A DNA stretch of 57,874 nucleotides from Geminocystis sp. NIES-3708 (GTDB lineage: Bacteria > Cyanobacteriota > Cyanobacteriia > Cyanobacteriales > Cyanobacteriaceae): positions 1 through 57,874 of the forward strand of contig NZ_AP014817.1 in assembly GCF_001548095.1 (NCBI RefSeq), given 5' to 3'. Below, one piece after another: positions 44,755 to 52,179 of this stretch. The position numbers were made by a program, and so were the translations under genes. Below the pieces are notes generated by a model that saw only the letters and a program-made list of their open reading frames with translations, was not told the DNA's origin and did no database searches. Numbering within the stretch: the first letter of the stretch is position 1; each line of letters starts with the position of its first letter.

Positions 44755-45414
44755 CTAATCCTGCCAAAAAGATTCAAATCTTGTGGGGGAAATTTGCGTA
44801 TAACGTACTGTGTGATGAATATTTTTGTGTCCTAGATAGTCTTGAATGGCTCTGGTATCATGCCCACGGGATGCTAGATAATAACCGCAACCATGACGCA
44901 GTTGATGTGGGTGTACTGGAAATGGTATTTCGGCTAATTTTCCCGCTCTTGCTATAATATGGCGAATTGTACGAGTGGCAATAGGTGTTTTACGCTCAGA
45001 AACAAAAATATAACTGCTTTCAGGATAGTTGCGTTTTAGTTGATGTAATGCTCTTAATTCTATTTCTCGTAAAGGATGTGTCGTATTATGTCCATGTTTT
45101 ACTCGATGTATTTCGATATAACCTTCTTTTAAATCAACATAGCTCCATTTTAAAGCGATTAATTCGGCTGTTCGTAGTCCGTGACGAAACATTAATAAAA
45201 TGATAGTGGAATCCCTGAGTCCATGCCTTCCTATTTTCCGTGCTATCTGAATCATTGTCTTGATTTCATCAAGCCGTAAATATTCTCTTTCTCTATTCGA
45301 TTTTTGTTTGACTGGAGGTTGATTTAATTTAGACATTGCCGAAAATAGAAGTTGAGTGGTTAAATTTAACATAGCTATAACCCTCGAAAAATCATATCTA
45401 ATTCCATTATACAT
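44755..45414 (-). CDS. Small tyrosine recombinase (transposon C)
   Basis: 219 residues from the first start, or about 204 from MLNLTTQLLFSA at 45372, which aligns with the B copies and is the better start. It has the catalytic pattern Arg (MFRHGLRTAEL), His-x-x-Arg (HPHQLRHGCG), His (LGHKNI), Tyr (VRYTQIS). The likely target site is the dyad at 45411-45443, which overlaps the extended start. Confidence 0.9.
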   Translation of the reverse strand: MYNGIRYDFSRVIAMLNLTTQLLFSAMSKLNQPPVKQKSNREREYLRLDEIKTMIQIARKIGRHGLRDSTIILLMFRHGLRTAELIALKWSYVDLKEGYIEIHRVKHGHNTTHPLREIELRALHQLKRNYPESSYIFVSERKTPIATRTIRHIIARAGKLAEIPFPVHPHQLRHGCGYYLASRGHDTRAIQDYLGHKNIHHTVRYTQISPTRFESFWQD

Positions 45415-45443
45415 TGCCTAAAATAAAACTTTTTAGGCAATGT
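45411..45443. other. Putative core recombination site (transposon C)
   Basis: The most symmetric of the set: ACATTGCCTA, 13-bp spacer, TAGGCAATGT, 39 bp upstream of the preferred recombinase start. Confidence 0.65.
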
Positions 45444-45520
45444 ATTCACACTTCTACATTAATATTGTTAATTTTTTTTAACATGAATGTCCGATTTCGC
45501 GCGTATCTCGGCTCTACCCC

Positions 45521-45694
45521 ATCTTCGCTACCTACATCAATGAATGTGAAGAAGCGGGAGAAAATGTGAAAGCATCGGCAGCTCACCGTATGCGCCATAG
45601 TGTCAATATGTTTAATACTATTTACAATCATCAGAGTCAGGCTAGTAAAAGCAAGAGTATCAATTCTTTCTTACTAACGGCTGTCAATCTTTAA
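45521..45694 (+). pseudogene. Carboxy-terminal fragment of an unknown gene
   Basis: 57 codons open from the transposon edge to TAA (45692): IFATYINECEEAGENVKASA and onward. It has no start of its own. It is not the missing half of the truncated recombinase at 41261. Family not recognised. Confidence 0.55.
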
Positions 45695-45748
45695 ATGATC
45701 GTTTCTCTAATATTCAACCTCAGTGAAGCATAAAGAAAATGATGAAAA

Positions 45749-45853
45749 CTAGACAAGTGGACAGGTAGAAAAATTGGTAGAGTCGATGCACTTTAAAGTA
45801 ATTTTATTCACTAACAAAAAAATACAATCTCCCTGTCTGCCTGTCTCCCTGTC
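45749..45853. promoter_or_regulatory. Cluster of AGACA/TGTCT motifs upstream of the 45973 gene
   Basis: CTAGACAAGTGGACAGG near 45749, and three TGTC motifs with 8-bp period (about 45834, 45842, 45850). They are the same half-site as the operator and the coding array. No gene lies in 45695-45972. Confidence 0.45.
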
Positions 45854-45951
45854 AGTCGTCACCTATTTTTATAGTTCACGGATGGTGTAATTGAGGGGGA
45901 GCTTCTTCTTTTTCCCTGCTTCTGAATTAAGATAAACTGATATGAATATAA

Positions 45952-45971
45952 TGTCTATTTTAAAACAGACA
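45952..45971. promoter_or_regulatory. Dyad operator touching the start codon of the 45973 gene
   Basis: A 20-bp near-perfect palindrome, TGTCTATTTT against AAAACAGACA, ending one base before the ATG. It corresponds in place and half-site to the dyad at 21031-21052. Confidence 0.65.
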
Positions 45972-45972
45972 A

Positions 45973-46596
45973 ATGCAAAAGTATTCAATTAAAGAATTAC
46001 AGGATAGATACGAACTTAAAACTCGACAGTCCGTGTACGACCGCCTAAACGCTGTCAAAGCTGAAGTTTTGAAAGAAGGTAATAGAAGCTACGTCACTGA
46101 AGATGTAATTACTATACTTGATCAATTACAGGAACACTTAAAGTTAGGAGGAAGTATTAAAACCTTTACTCCCACTATTAAAGCAGCTGTCTATACACAA
46201 ATAGACAGTGTCAATTCTAATTCAGACAATTTAACTGTTAATTCAGAAATAGACAGTGTCAATTCTAATTCAGACAATTTAACTGTTAATTCAGAAATAG
46301 ACAGTATCAGTTCTCCACTAGACAGTGACGTTAAATATCTCCAATTAGACTTATCTGAGTTTACACTGGAAAAAATAGTCCTGAAAATTATAAAACAAAT
46401 TCAACCCTCAAATCCTATTAATCATTGGGAAAAATTAGATCAAGCAGTGGAACGTGGTTACATTCTTAGTACCAAAGAGGTGACAGAGTTGTTAGGAACT
46501 AAACCTAACGGTAAAGAATGGACTAGAGGTGCTTTTAAATTTATCCGTTTTGGTAAAATCGGCAATCAGGCTGGGTGGCAGGTTACTCGTATTTAA
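45973..46596 (+). CDS. Putative DNA-binding protein with an internal half-site array (paralogue)
   Basis: 207 residues. Residues 1-70 are about 65% identical by eye to the protein at 21053 (shared LKTRQSVYDRL and LGGSIKTFTP). The linker (77-122) has a perfect 16-residue duplication (IDSVNSNSDNLTVNSE twice) encoded by 48-bp DNA repeats. The carboxy domain has NHWEKLDQAVERGYILS and KIGNQAGW, conserved with the paralogue. Linker sequences differ between paralogues but the AGACA DNA motif is kept, suggesting that the DNA, not the peptide, is under selection. Function unknown. Confidence 0.75.
   Translation: MQKYSIKELQDRYELKTRQSVYDRLNAVKAEVLKEGNRSYVTEDVITILDQLQEHLKLGGSIKTFTPTIKAAVYTQIDSVNSNSDNLTVNSEIDSVNSNSDNLTVNSEIDSISSPLDSDVKYLQLDLSEFTLEKIVLKIIKQIQPSNPINHWEKLDQAVERGYILSTKEVTELLGTKPNGKEWTRGAFKFIRFGKIGNQAGWQVTRI
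46203..46351. repeat. Half-site array inside the coding region (AGACA, 21/27-bp alternation)
   Basis: Motifs start at 46203, 46224, 46251, 46272, 46299, 46320 and 46347, with spacings 21, 27, 21, 27, 21, 27. Two 48-bp units are identical. Every Asp codon in the array is GAC. Confidence 0.87.
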
Positions 46597-46654
46597 GCCG
46601 TTAGTTATCTCTATGGGAAAAATATTATTTTGGTGAGATCGATCGTAACGGACA

Positions 46655-46680
46655 GGGGTAGAGCCGAGATACGCGCGAAA
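46655..46680 (+). repeat. Solitary terminal repeat of the B/C transposon family
   Basis: 26 bases starting GGGGTAGAGCCGAGATACGC, the same as the left end of transposon C, followed by unrelated sequence. It is a leftover end without an element. Confidence 0.82.
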
Positions 46681-46782
46681 AAGGTAACGATTGTATTTAA
46701 AGTGGCTGAAACAACGCAAATCTCGATTTCATCATTTTGACTATGCTCATTTCATCATTTTAGTTATATCGATATTAGCAAA

Positions 46783-47094
46783 ATGATTATTGATGCTAGT
46801 AATGATTATGAGGACGGTAAAAATCAAAATCGTCTCCGTCAAGAGGATATAGAGAAAATAGTCAGCACTTGGCGCAAGCGGGAAAATGTCCATAAGTACG
46901 TCTATCTTGCGACTTTTAATAAGTTAAAGGAAAATGACTTTAATCTCAATATCCTTCTCTATGTCGATACCTTTGAGGAGGAGGAAGATATTGATATAAA
47001 AGCGGTGCAGGAGGAAATTAAAGCTATTGAAGGGGAGTTAGTGGAAGTTAGGGGCAAAATGGACGCTTATTTGCAAGAATTAGGCTTGATTTGA
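46783..47094 (+). pseudogene. HsdM carboxy-terminal fragment
   Basis: 103 residues matching only the end of type I methylases: DASNDYEDGKNQNRLRQEDI, then YVDTFEEEEDIDI and a coiled-coil tail. Catalytic motifs are absent. It belongs to a different HsdM subfamily from the gene at 50746. The solitary transposon end 100 bp upstream suggests deletion by transposition. Confidence 0.75.
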
Positions 47095-47217
47095 GTAATG
47101 AGTAAGGCATTTAGACTTGTTGATGAGCGTAGTCGAATCACGATCGATAACCGTAAGGAGTAAAAACTGTTATTATGAAATTATGAAAATCATAAGGCAC
47201 AATTTAATTATTTTCCT

Positions 47218-47499
47218 ATGGCACAAATAAAAACGATCGGCAATAATGGACAAATTTCCTTAGGTAAAGAGTTTGCAGGTCAAAATGTTTTAATTGATAA
47301 CTCTGAATATGGTGTTTGGACTATTAAAATCGGTACATTTATCCCCCATAATGAACAATGGTTATTAGAAAAAGATAACGCCACTAAACTGGATGAGGCT
47401 TTGGATTGGGCTAGTAAGAATCAACCTGCTTCCACTGATTTAACGGAGTTAGAAAATTCTTTATCTTCTCATTTCAATAGTAATAATGATAATGCTTAG
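47218..47499 (+). CDS. Putative AbrB-like antitoxin
   Basis: 93 residues. The amino part (AQIKTIGNNGQISLGKEFAG) resembles a swapped-hairpin AbrB domain. The Asp/Glu/Ser-rich tail is typical of toxin-binding antitoxins. It lies 24 bp before a RelE-like toxin gene. Confidence 0.65.
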   Translation: MAQIKTIGNNGQISLGKEFAGQNVLIDNSEYGVWTIKIGTFIPHNEQWLLEKDNATKLDEALDWASKNQPASTDLTELENSLSSHFNSNNDNA

Positions 47500-47523
47500 G
47501 GAGTCTTTTAAATATTAATTAAA

Positions 47524-47823
47524 ATGCCTAATATTTTGCTTGATTTAAACTCTCCTATTTTCCAAAAAAATTTATTTTCTTTGAGTAAGGAAGATGCCTA
47601 TAGTGTCTTAAATACTTTAAAGAAAATCACTAAAATAGACTGGGATAGTCTCTATAAAAGTCAAGGGTTAAAATGGGAGTTAATTTATTCTAAGAAGGGA
47701 AATAACGGCGAAAATATTTATAGTTTTCGTATTAATAAAAAGTATAGGGCGACTGCTTTAAGGGATGGTAATTATTTGAGAGTGCTTAGTTTACATTTAG
47801 ACCACGATTCAACTTATAAATAA
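47524..47823 (+). CDS. RelE/ParE-like toxin
   Basis: 99 residues with the size and ending of RelE-superfamily toxins: SFRINKKYRATALRDGNYLR, then VLSLHLDHDSTYK with the usual terminal basic/aromatic pattern. It probably cleaves ribosome-bound mRNA, neutralised by the preceding protein. The exact subfamily is not clear. Confidence 0.72.
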   Translation: MPNILLDLNSPIFQKNLFSLSKEDAYSVLNTLKKITKIDWDSLYKSQGLKWELIYSKKGNNGENIYSFRINKKYRATALRDGNYLRVLSLHLDHDSTYK

Positions 47824-47834
47824 GGTAGGAGGTA

Positions 47835-48137
47835 ATGATCAATATAACTGTCCCTAAAGAGTCGATCGTTAGTTTCTGCCAAAAACACTATATTCAAAGA
47901 TTTTCCTTATTTGGTTCGGTGTTAAGGTCAGATTTTAATGAACAAAGTGATATAGATGTATTAGTTGAGTTCTCTCCTGAGCATATACCGGGGTTAATTA
48001 CCCTTGCCAAAATGGAGTTAGAATTATCGTCAATATTTAAGCGTACGGTGGATTTACGCACTCCCGAAGATTTGAGTCGCTATTTTCGGCAACAGGTATT
48101 AGATTTGGCAGAGGTGCAATATGATACAAAAAAGTGA
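47835..48137 (+). CDS. mntA: MntA-type nucleotidyltransferase antitoxin
   Basis: 100 residues with the minimal nucleotidyltransferase signature GSVLRSDFNEQSDIDVLVEF (Gly-Ser then Asp-x-Asp). MntA enzymes neutralise the HEPN toxin HepT by adding AMP near its active site. It overlaps the next gene by 17 bp, as is common for mntA-hepT. An AGGTAGGAGG ribosome site precedes it. Confidence 0.85.
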   Translation: MINITVPKESIVSFCQKHYIQRFSLFGSVLRSDFNEQSDIDVLVEFSPEHIPGLITLAKMELELSSIFKRTVDLRTPEDLSRYFRQQVLDLAEVQYDTKK

Positions 48138-48396
48138 TGTAATTAGACTACGGCATATGTTAGATGCCAGTCTTAAAGCTATGGCTTTCATTGAGGGAAA
48201 AAATGAGTCTGATTTAGATGATGATGATTTATTGGTTTTTGCTTTGGTTAAAGCTGTTGAAATTGTGGGAGAGGCGGCGGGAAAAGTGTCGAAGGAATAT
48301 CAAGCTAATCATCCAGAAATACATTGGTCTGCGATGATTAGTATGCGTAATCGTTTAGTTCATGCCTATTTTGATATTAATAAAAAAATACTATGA
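48121..48396 (+). CDS. hepT: HepT toxin, shortened by a nonsense codon
   Basis: 91 residues, HEPN fold, with the RNase motif RNRLVHAY (Arg-x4-His) near residue 80. It stops at TGA (48394) within DINKKIL, where family members usually read DINxxxLW. The same frame continues in a HepT-like tail (QTLQKDLPELIVVLELLL) to TAA at 48508-48510. A TGG-to-TGA change therefore removed about 38 residues. The catalytic motif is kept, but stability and MntA binding may be lost. Confidence 0.82.
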   Translation: MIQKSDVIRLRHMLDASLKAMAFIEGKNESDLDDDDLLVFALVKAVEIVGEAAGKVSKEYQANHPEIHWSAMISMRNRLVHAYFDINKKIL

Positions 48397-48543
48397 CAAA
48401 CCCTCCAAAAAGATTTACCTGAGTTAATCGTTGTCTTAGAGTTACTGCTACAAGGAGGAGGTAAGGTTAAATATTATGAGGATTTAACTTCTCCTACTAC
48501 GGAAGAATAAATTTATTTAAAACATTAATGGAGTTAAAAATAT

Positions 48544-48792
48544 ATGAATACTCAATTAGTCAATTATTTAGTAGGGGTAATTAATCATCTTACTAGGGAA
48601 GAAAAATCTTTATTAAAAGAAAAATTAACTGATAACAATATTAATTCTTCTCCTGAAAAATCTTATCAAGAGTTATTATAACTAAAGGCAAATATTTGTA
48701 ATCGCCGTCAAGGTAAGCCTTTAAATATTAGTCCTGATGAGCTTCTTTTTCAGTTACGCAATGAAAGAGATGAACAATTAAACTTTATGTAA
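48544..48792 (+). pseudogene. Decayed small antitoxin-like gene
   Basis: MNTQLVNYLVGVINHLTREE onward reaches TAA at 48679 after 45 codons. The frame then continues with a conserved-looking tail (ICNRRQGKPLNISPDELLFQ) to TAA at 48790. The joined product of about 80 residues resembles cyanobacterial VapB-like antitoxins. Confidence 0.55.
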
Positions 48793-48837
48793 TAAATATA
48801 AAAACAAGTATTTTAATTAACTTTTACTAAGGTGAAT

Positions 48838-49011
48838 ATGTGCTTAATTATTGAAATTGAAAATGAAAGGGATTTGCTAAAAGCTCAATCTTTAATAGGT
48901 GATAAAAGTCTTAATTTACTGGATAAAGCTAAGACAAAAAAACGCACTAGACAAGATTTTGCTCAATGGTGTAGAGAAAATAGTACCCCTAAAAAAAGGA
49001 GAAATTATTGA
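48838..49011 (+). CDS. Short ORF, possible remnant
   Basis: 57 residues (MCLIIEIENERDLLKAQSLI onward, Lys/Arg-rich end). No family recognised. It follows decayed toxin-antitoxin genes and precedes a convergent gene; probably a remnant. Confidence 0.3.
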   Translation: MCLIIEIENERDLLKAQSLIGDKSLNLLDKAKTKKRTRQDFAQWCRENSTPKKRRNY

Positions 49012-49083
49012 AAGAATTGGTATATTGTTTTTTAGAAAGTACCTTAGTATGAAACAATTAAAAATCTTTTCTGGAAAAGTCTA

Positions 49084-50175
49084 TTATTCAACGGATAAAA
49101 ATTGAAAAGATGGTGCTGAAAAAAGATTTTTAGTGGCATCCCCTGCATAAAAAGTTCCATCGGTTAAGGACAGTTTTTTCACAGAAGCAGTGGGGTTAAA
49201 ATCTAGCTGTTTCATGTCAATCCAAAAAACATTCGGGCTAGTAGCTGAATCAAAATAGTATATCTTGTTTTTCTGATTTGCCACCACTCGCCATATAGTA
49301 GAAGCTATATTCGGTTGATCTGGAGTGGTTATTCCCAAAGGAACAGATACACTACGAACCACGCTTAAAACACTTGCAAGAGCTTGATTGTCGTACTTTT
49401 GTTCAGGAACTGCACTGATATAGTTAGAAACTGTTTTTGTGGGAATAGAATTGAGCAGAAAATGGGCACGAGCAAATCGATCGGCAGCTCGATTTGTACC
49501 AGGTAGAAAGTTTAAACCGCCTATATTTTGCCAGTATTCATTTAAAGCCAGTTGTTGCTCAAAAGTAGGGGAGTTGGTTACAACTTTATATTCTTTGCTG
49601 TGATGAATGACTAACTTGCCGTCAATATATTCAAAGATAGCGGAATCACCGCTACTATCAGATATAGAAAGATGTAATTGAGCGGGTGCACCATTAGGTA
49701 AAGTCGATGTAACCACTCGGAAAGGCTCTTTTTTCATATCTTCCACTCCTTCGGCAACGGTGGCATAGTTATCTAAAAAATATTGTGCCCAAAGACTCAT
49801 GGAAAGAGTCGCTTTTCCTTCGGTTGTACCGTAGTCGGATTCTGCTAAATAGAGAAGATTGGCTACTAAACCTTCTTCATTCATCCCATCGGCAGTGCCA
49901 ATATCATAACCTGTTATTACCACACTACCGTATTTAGATTTCCATTCAATAGAGTTTTTTCCTGCCAGTCCATTTCGATCAATTCCCCTCGGCAAAACCC
50001 ACAAATTAGAACGAATATCCTCTTTCCAATCCATTGATCGACCCGTTACAACTATATTTTCACTTCCTGAGTATAAAACACGGGTACAGGCTAAAACACT
50101 GAGGTTAAAAAGTCCAGAAAAAGTTAAAATTGTCGGTATAGCAAAAGCAAAATGTTTAAGAATATCTAAAGTCAT
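49084..50175 (-). CDS. Exported choloylglycine-hydrolase family (Ntn) amidase
   Basis: 363 residues. A signal peptide ends at VLA, and the next residue is Cys of CTRVLY, the nucleophile exposed after cleavage. SMDWKED, YDIGTADGMNEEGLVANLL and SGDSAIFEY fit the penicillin V acylase/bile salt hydrolase family. The enzyme should hydrolyse a linear amide, possibly a signalling N-acyl compound, in the periplasm. It is a stand-alone minus-strand gene unrelated to the neighbouring defence genes. Confidence 0.88.
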   Translation of the reverse strand: MTLDILKHFAFAIPTILTFSGLFNLSVLACTRVLYSGSENIVVTGRSMDWKEDIRSNLWVLPRGIDRNGLAGKNSIEWKSKYGSVVITGYDIGTADGMNEEGLVANLLYLAESDYGTTEGKATLSMSLWAQYFLDNYATVAEGVEDMKKEPFRVVTSTLPNGAPAQLHLSISDSSGDSAIFEYIDGKLVIHHSKEYKVVTNSPTFEQQLALNEYWQNIGGLNFLPGTNRAADRFARAHFLLNSIPTKTVSNYISAVPEQKYDNQALASVLSVVRSVSVPLGITTPDQPNIASTIWRVVANQKNKIYYFDSATSPNVFWIDMKQLDFNPTASVKKLSLTDGTFYAGDATKNLFSAPSFQFLSVE

Positions 50176-50325
50176 GGATTTAATTAGGAATAAAGAATTG
50201 TAATTGTATTATTGTTTAGTCAAATAAATTGTTTCCTGGAAAAGGTGTTAAGTTAAATTAAAACATTTTATGAATAGGTGATGATCTAAGGTCATTTTTG
50301 TTGCACAGTTAAGTATTCAATGGGA

Positions 50326-50568
50326 TTAAGCTAAGGATATTGATAATTCAGTTTTGGGGATGTTAAGAGTTTGTTGTTTAGTGAATAAATAGGGGATAAG
50401 AATAAGGAAAAGAAACCACCAAAGACAGATAATTATAAAAAACAAAGCAGTTAGCCAAATTAGGTGAAATAACAACCAACTACCAGCGATAATAACGATT
50501 CCAGTGAGTATAATTGTCCAAGGTTGACACCACCAAGGCTTGTACTTCCAGATTGATGACGATGACAT
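50326..50568 (-). CDS. Small membrane protein
   Basis: 80 residues with two hydrophobic segments (about 18-33, IILTGIVIIAGSWLLF, and 36-62, rich in Trp, Ile, Leu). No family recognised. Gly/Trp-rich small membrane proteins of this kind are common on cyanobacterial plasmids. Confidence 0.55.
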   Translation of the reverse strand: MSSSSIWKYKPWWCQPWTIILTGIVIIAGSWLLFHLIWLTALFFIIICLWWFLFLILIPYLFTKQQTLNIPKTELSISLA

Positions 50569-50745
50569 AAGTTACCTTAATAAGAGTGAGTTAGTGAAAT
50601 TACAACGGTTAAAGTTTCAATAACAGTAATTAGTTTATCCCACATGAGGGGTATAGTGTAGCTGTGGATAAGTGCGATCGCAGACTATGACTAGACATGG
50701 TTAAGAGGTAATGGTAAAATCATTAAACAATAGCTAGTAGTGTGA

Positions 50746-52179
50746 ATGTTTGAACAGACCTTTAAGAATATTGATGATGTCCTCCGCAAAGAGGCGGGAT
50801 GTGCCAGTGAGCTTGACTACACAGAACAAACCTCATGGCTATTATTTTTGAAATATTTAGATGATCTTGAACAAGAAAGGGCGTTAAAGGCTGAGTTTGA
50901 CGAAGAGAAATATCAGTTTATCTTAGATGAAGAGCATCGTTGGTCAAGTTGGGCTGTTCCTCAAGATAAGGATAAGTTATTAACGGGTGATGATTTAATT
51001 GATTATATTAATGACCATTTATTTACCTACCTTAAAGGGTTTAAGCAAAGGGCTACTTCTGCTGATACCATTGAATATAAGATAGGTGAGATATTTAGTG
51101 AGATTAAGAATAAGTTTCAAAGTGGTTATAATCTCAGGGAGGCGATCGACCTCATTGATGAGTTGAGCTTTAAGTCTCAAGAACAGAAACACGAATTGTC
51201 AGACTTGTATGAGACACGCATTAAGAATATGGGTAACGCTGGACGTAATGGCGGTGAGTATTATACCCCTCGTCCTTTGATTAGAGCCATGATTGCGGTT
51301 ATTAAACCCCAAGTTGGTGAGAAGATTTATGATGGGGCTTGTGGTTCAGCAGGTTTCTTATGTGAGGCTTATGAGCATTTACGCAAAGGTAAGTTAACCA
51401 CCAGTCAGCTTGAGCAGTTACAGACTTCTACCTTTTATGGTAAGGAGAAGAAGAGCTTGGCTTATGTCATTGCCATTATGAATATGATTCTTCATGGTAT
51501 CTCTGCCCCTAATATCGTTCATACCAACACCCTCGCTGAGAATATCAATGATATACAGGAAAAGGATAGAGTTGATGTCATTTTAGCTAATCCCCCTTTT
51601 GGTGCCAGGGAAAGGGATGAGATTAAGAACAATTTTACTATTAGGACTGGGGAGACTGCTTTCTTATTCCTTCAGCATTTTATTAAGATGTTAAAGAAAG
51701 GCGGTAGAGGGGCGATCGTCATCAAGAATACTTTTCTCTCTAATGCTGACAACGCTTCTAGGGAGTTAAGAAAGGAGTTATTAACCAGTTGCTACCTTCA
51801 TACTATCTTGGATTGTCCTAGCGGTACTTTTCAGGGGGCTGGAGTTAAAACGGTAGTGTTATTCTTTGAAAAGGGTAAAGCAACCGAGAAGATTTGGTAT
51901 TATCAATTAGATCCGGGTAGGAACTTGGGTAAGACTAATCCTCTTAACGATGATGATTTGGCTGAGTTTGTGGAGTTTCAGCAGTCGTTTAAGGTGTCGG
52001 AGAAATCTTGGTTAGTGGATATAGACAAGGTTGATAAGGAGTCCTATGATTTATCGGTTAAGAATCCTCACGCCCCCGAAGAAGACACCCTTAGAAGTCC
52101 TGCTGAGATACTTAATCAGATTGCTTCTCTTGATGCTGAGTCGGCTGAGATTCTTGAGTCTATAGGAGGGTTGATATGA
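50746..52179 (+). CDS. hsdM: Type I restriction-modification methyltransferase subunit
   Basis: 477 residues. An amino helical domain (1-140) is followed by the N6-adenine methylase core: GEYYTPRPLIRAMI, SAM motif YDGACGSAGFL (about 195) and catalytic NPPF (about 283, ILANPPFGARE). The carboxy end couples to HsdS. It is of the EcoEI-like class. Its stop overlaps the hsdS start (ATGA). The start at 50746 is 2 bp after a TAG/TGTG context without a strong ribosome site. Confidence 0.95.
   Translation: MFEQTFKNIDDVLRKEAGCASELDYTEQTSWLLFLKYLDDLEQERALKAEFDEEKYQFILDEEHRWSSWAVPQDKDKLLTGDDLIDYINDHLFTYLKGFKQRATSADTIEYKIGEIFSEIKNKFQSGYNLREAIDLIDELSFKSQEQKHELSDLYETRIKNMGNAGRNGGEYYTPRPLIRAMIAVIKPQVGEKIYDGACGSAGFLCEAYEHLRKGKLTTSQLEQLQTSTFYGKEKKSLAYVIAIMNMILHGISAPNIVHTNTLAENINDIQEKDRVDVILANPPFGARERDEIKNNFTIRTGETAFLFLQHFIKMLKKGGRGAIVIKNTFLSNADNASRELRKELLTSCYLHTILDCPSGTFQGAGVKTVVLFFEKGKATEKIWYYQLDPGRNLGKTNPLNDDDLAEFVEFQQSFKVSEKSWLVDIDKVDKESYDLSVKNPHAPEEDTLRSPAEILNQIASLDAESAEILESIGGLI

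Larger units (their letters stand above)
41553..45520. mobile_element. Tn3-family transposon C (intact transposase)
   Basis: A 3968-bp element with terminal repeats beginning GGGGTAGAGCCGAGATACGC at both ends, similar for about 38 bp and to those of transposon B. Flanking bases TTTTA and ATCTT do not form a target duplication, and the genes cut on each side differ, so the region was rearranged after insertion. It carries a full-length transposase in one frame and a tyrosine recombinase, so it is the element most likely to be active and could supply transposase to the B copies. Confidence 0.9.

Noticed and set aside
45446-45631. 61-residue minus-strand frame
   Set aside because: It spans the transposon C end and lies opposite the open fragment at 45521; the plus-strand frame reads as a genuine gene end.
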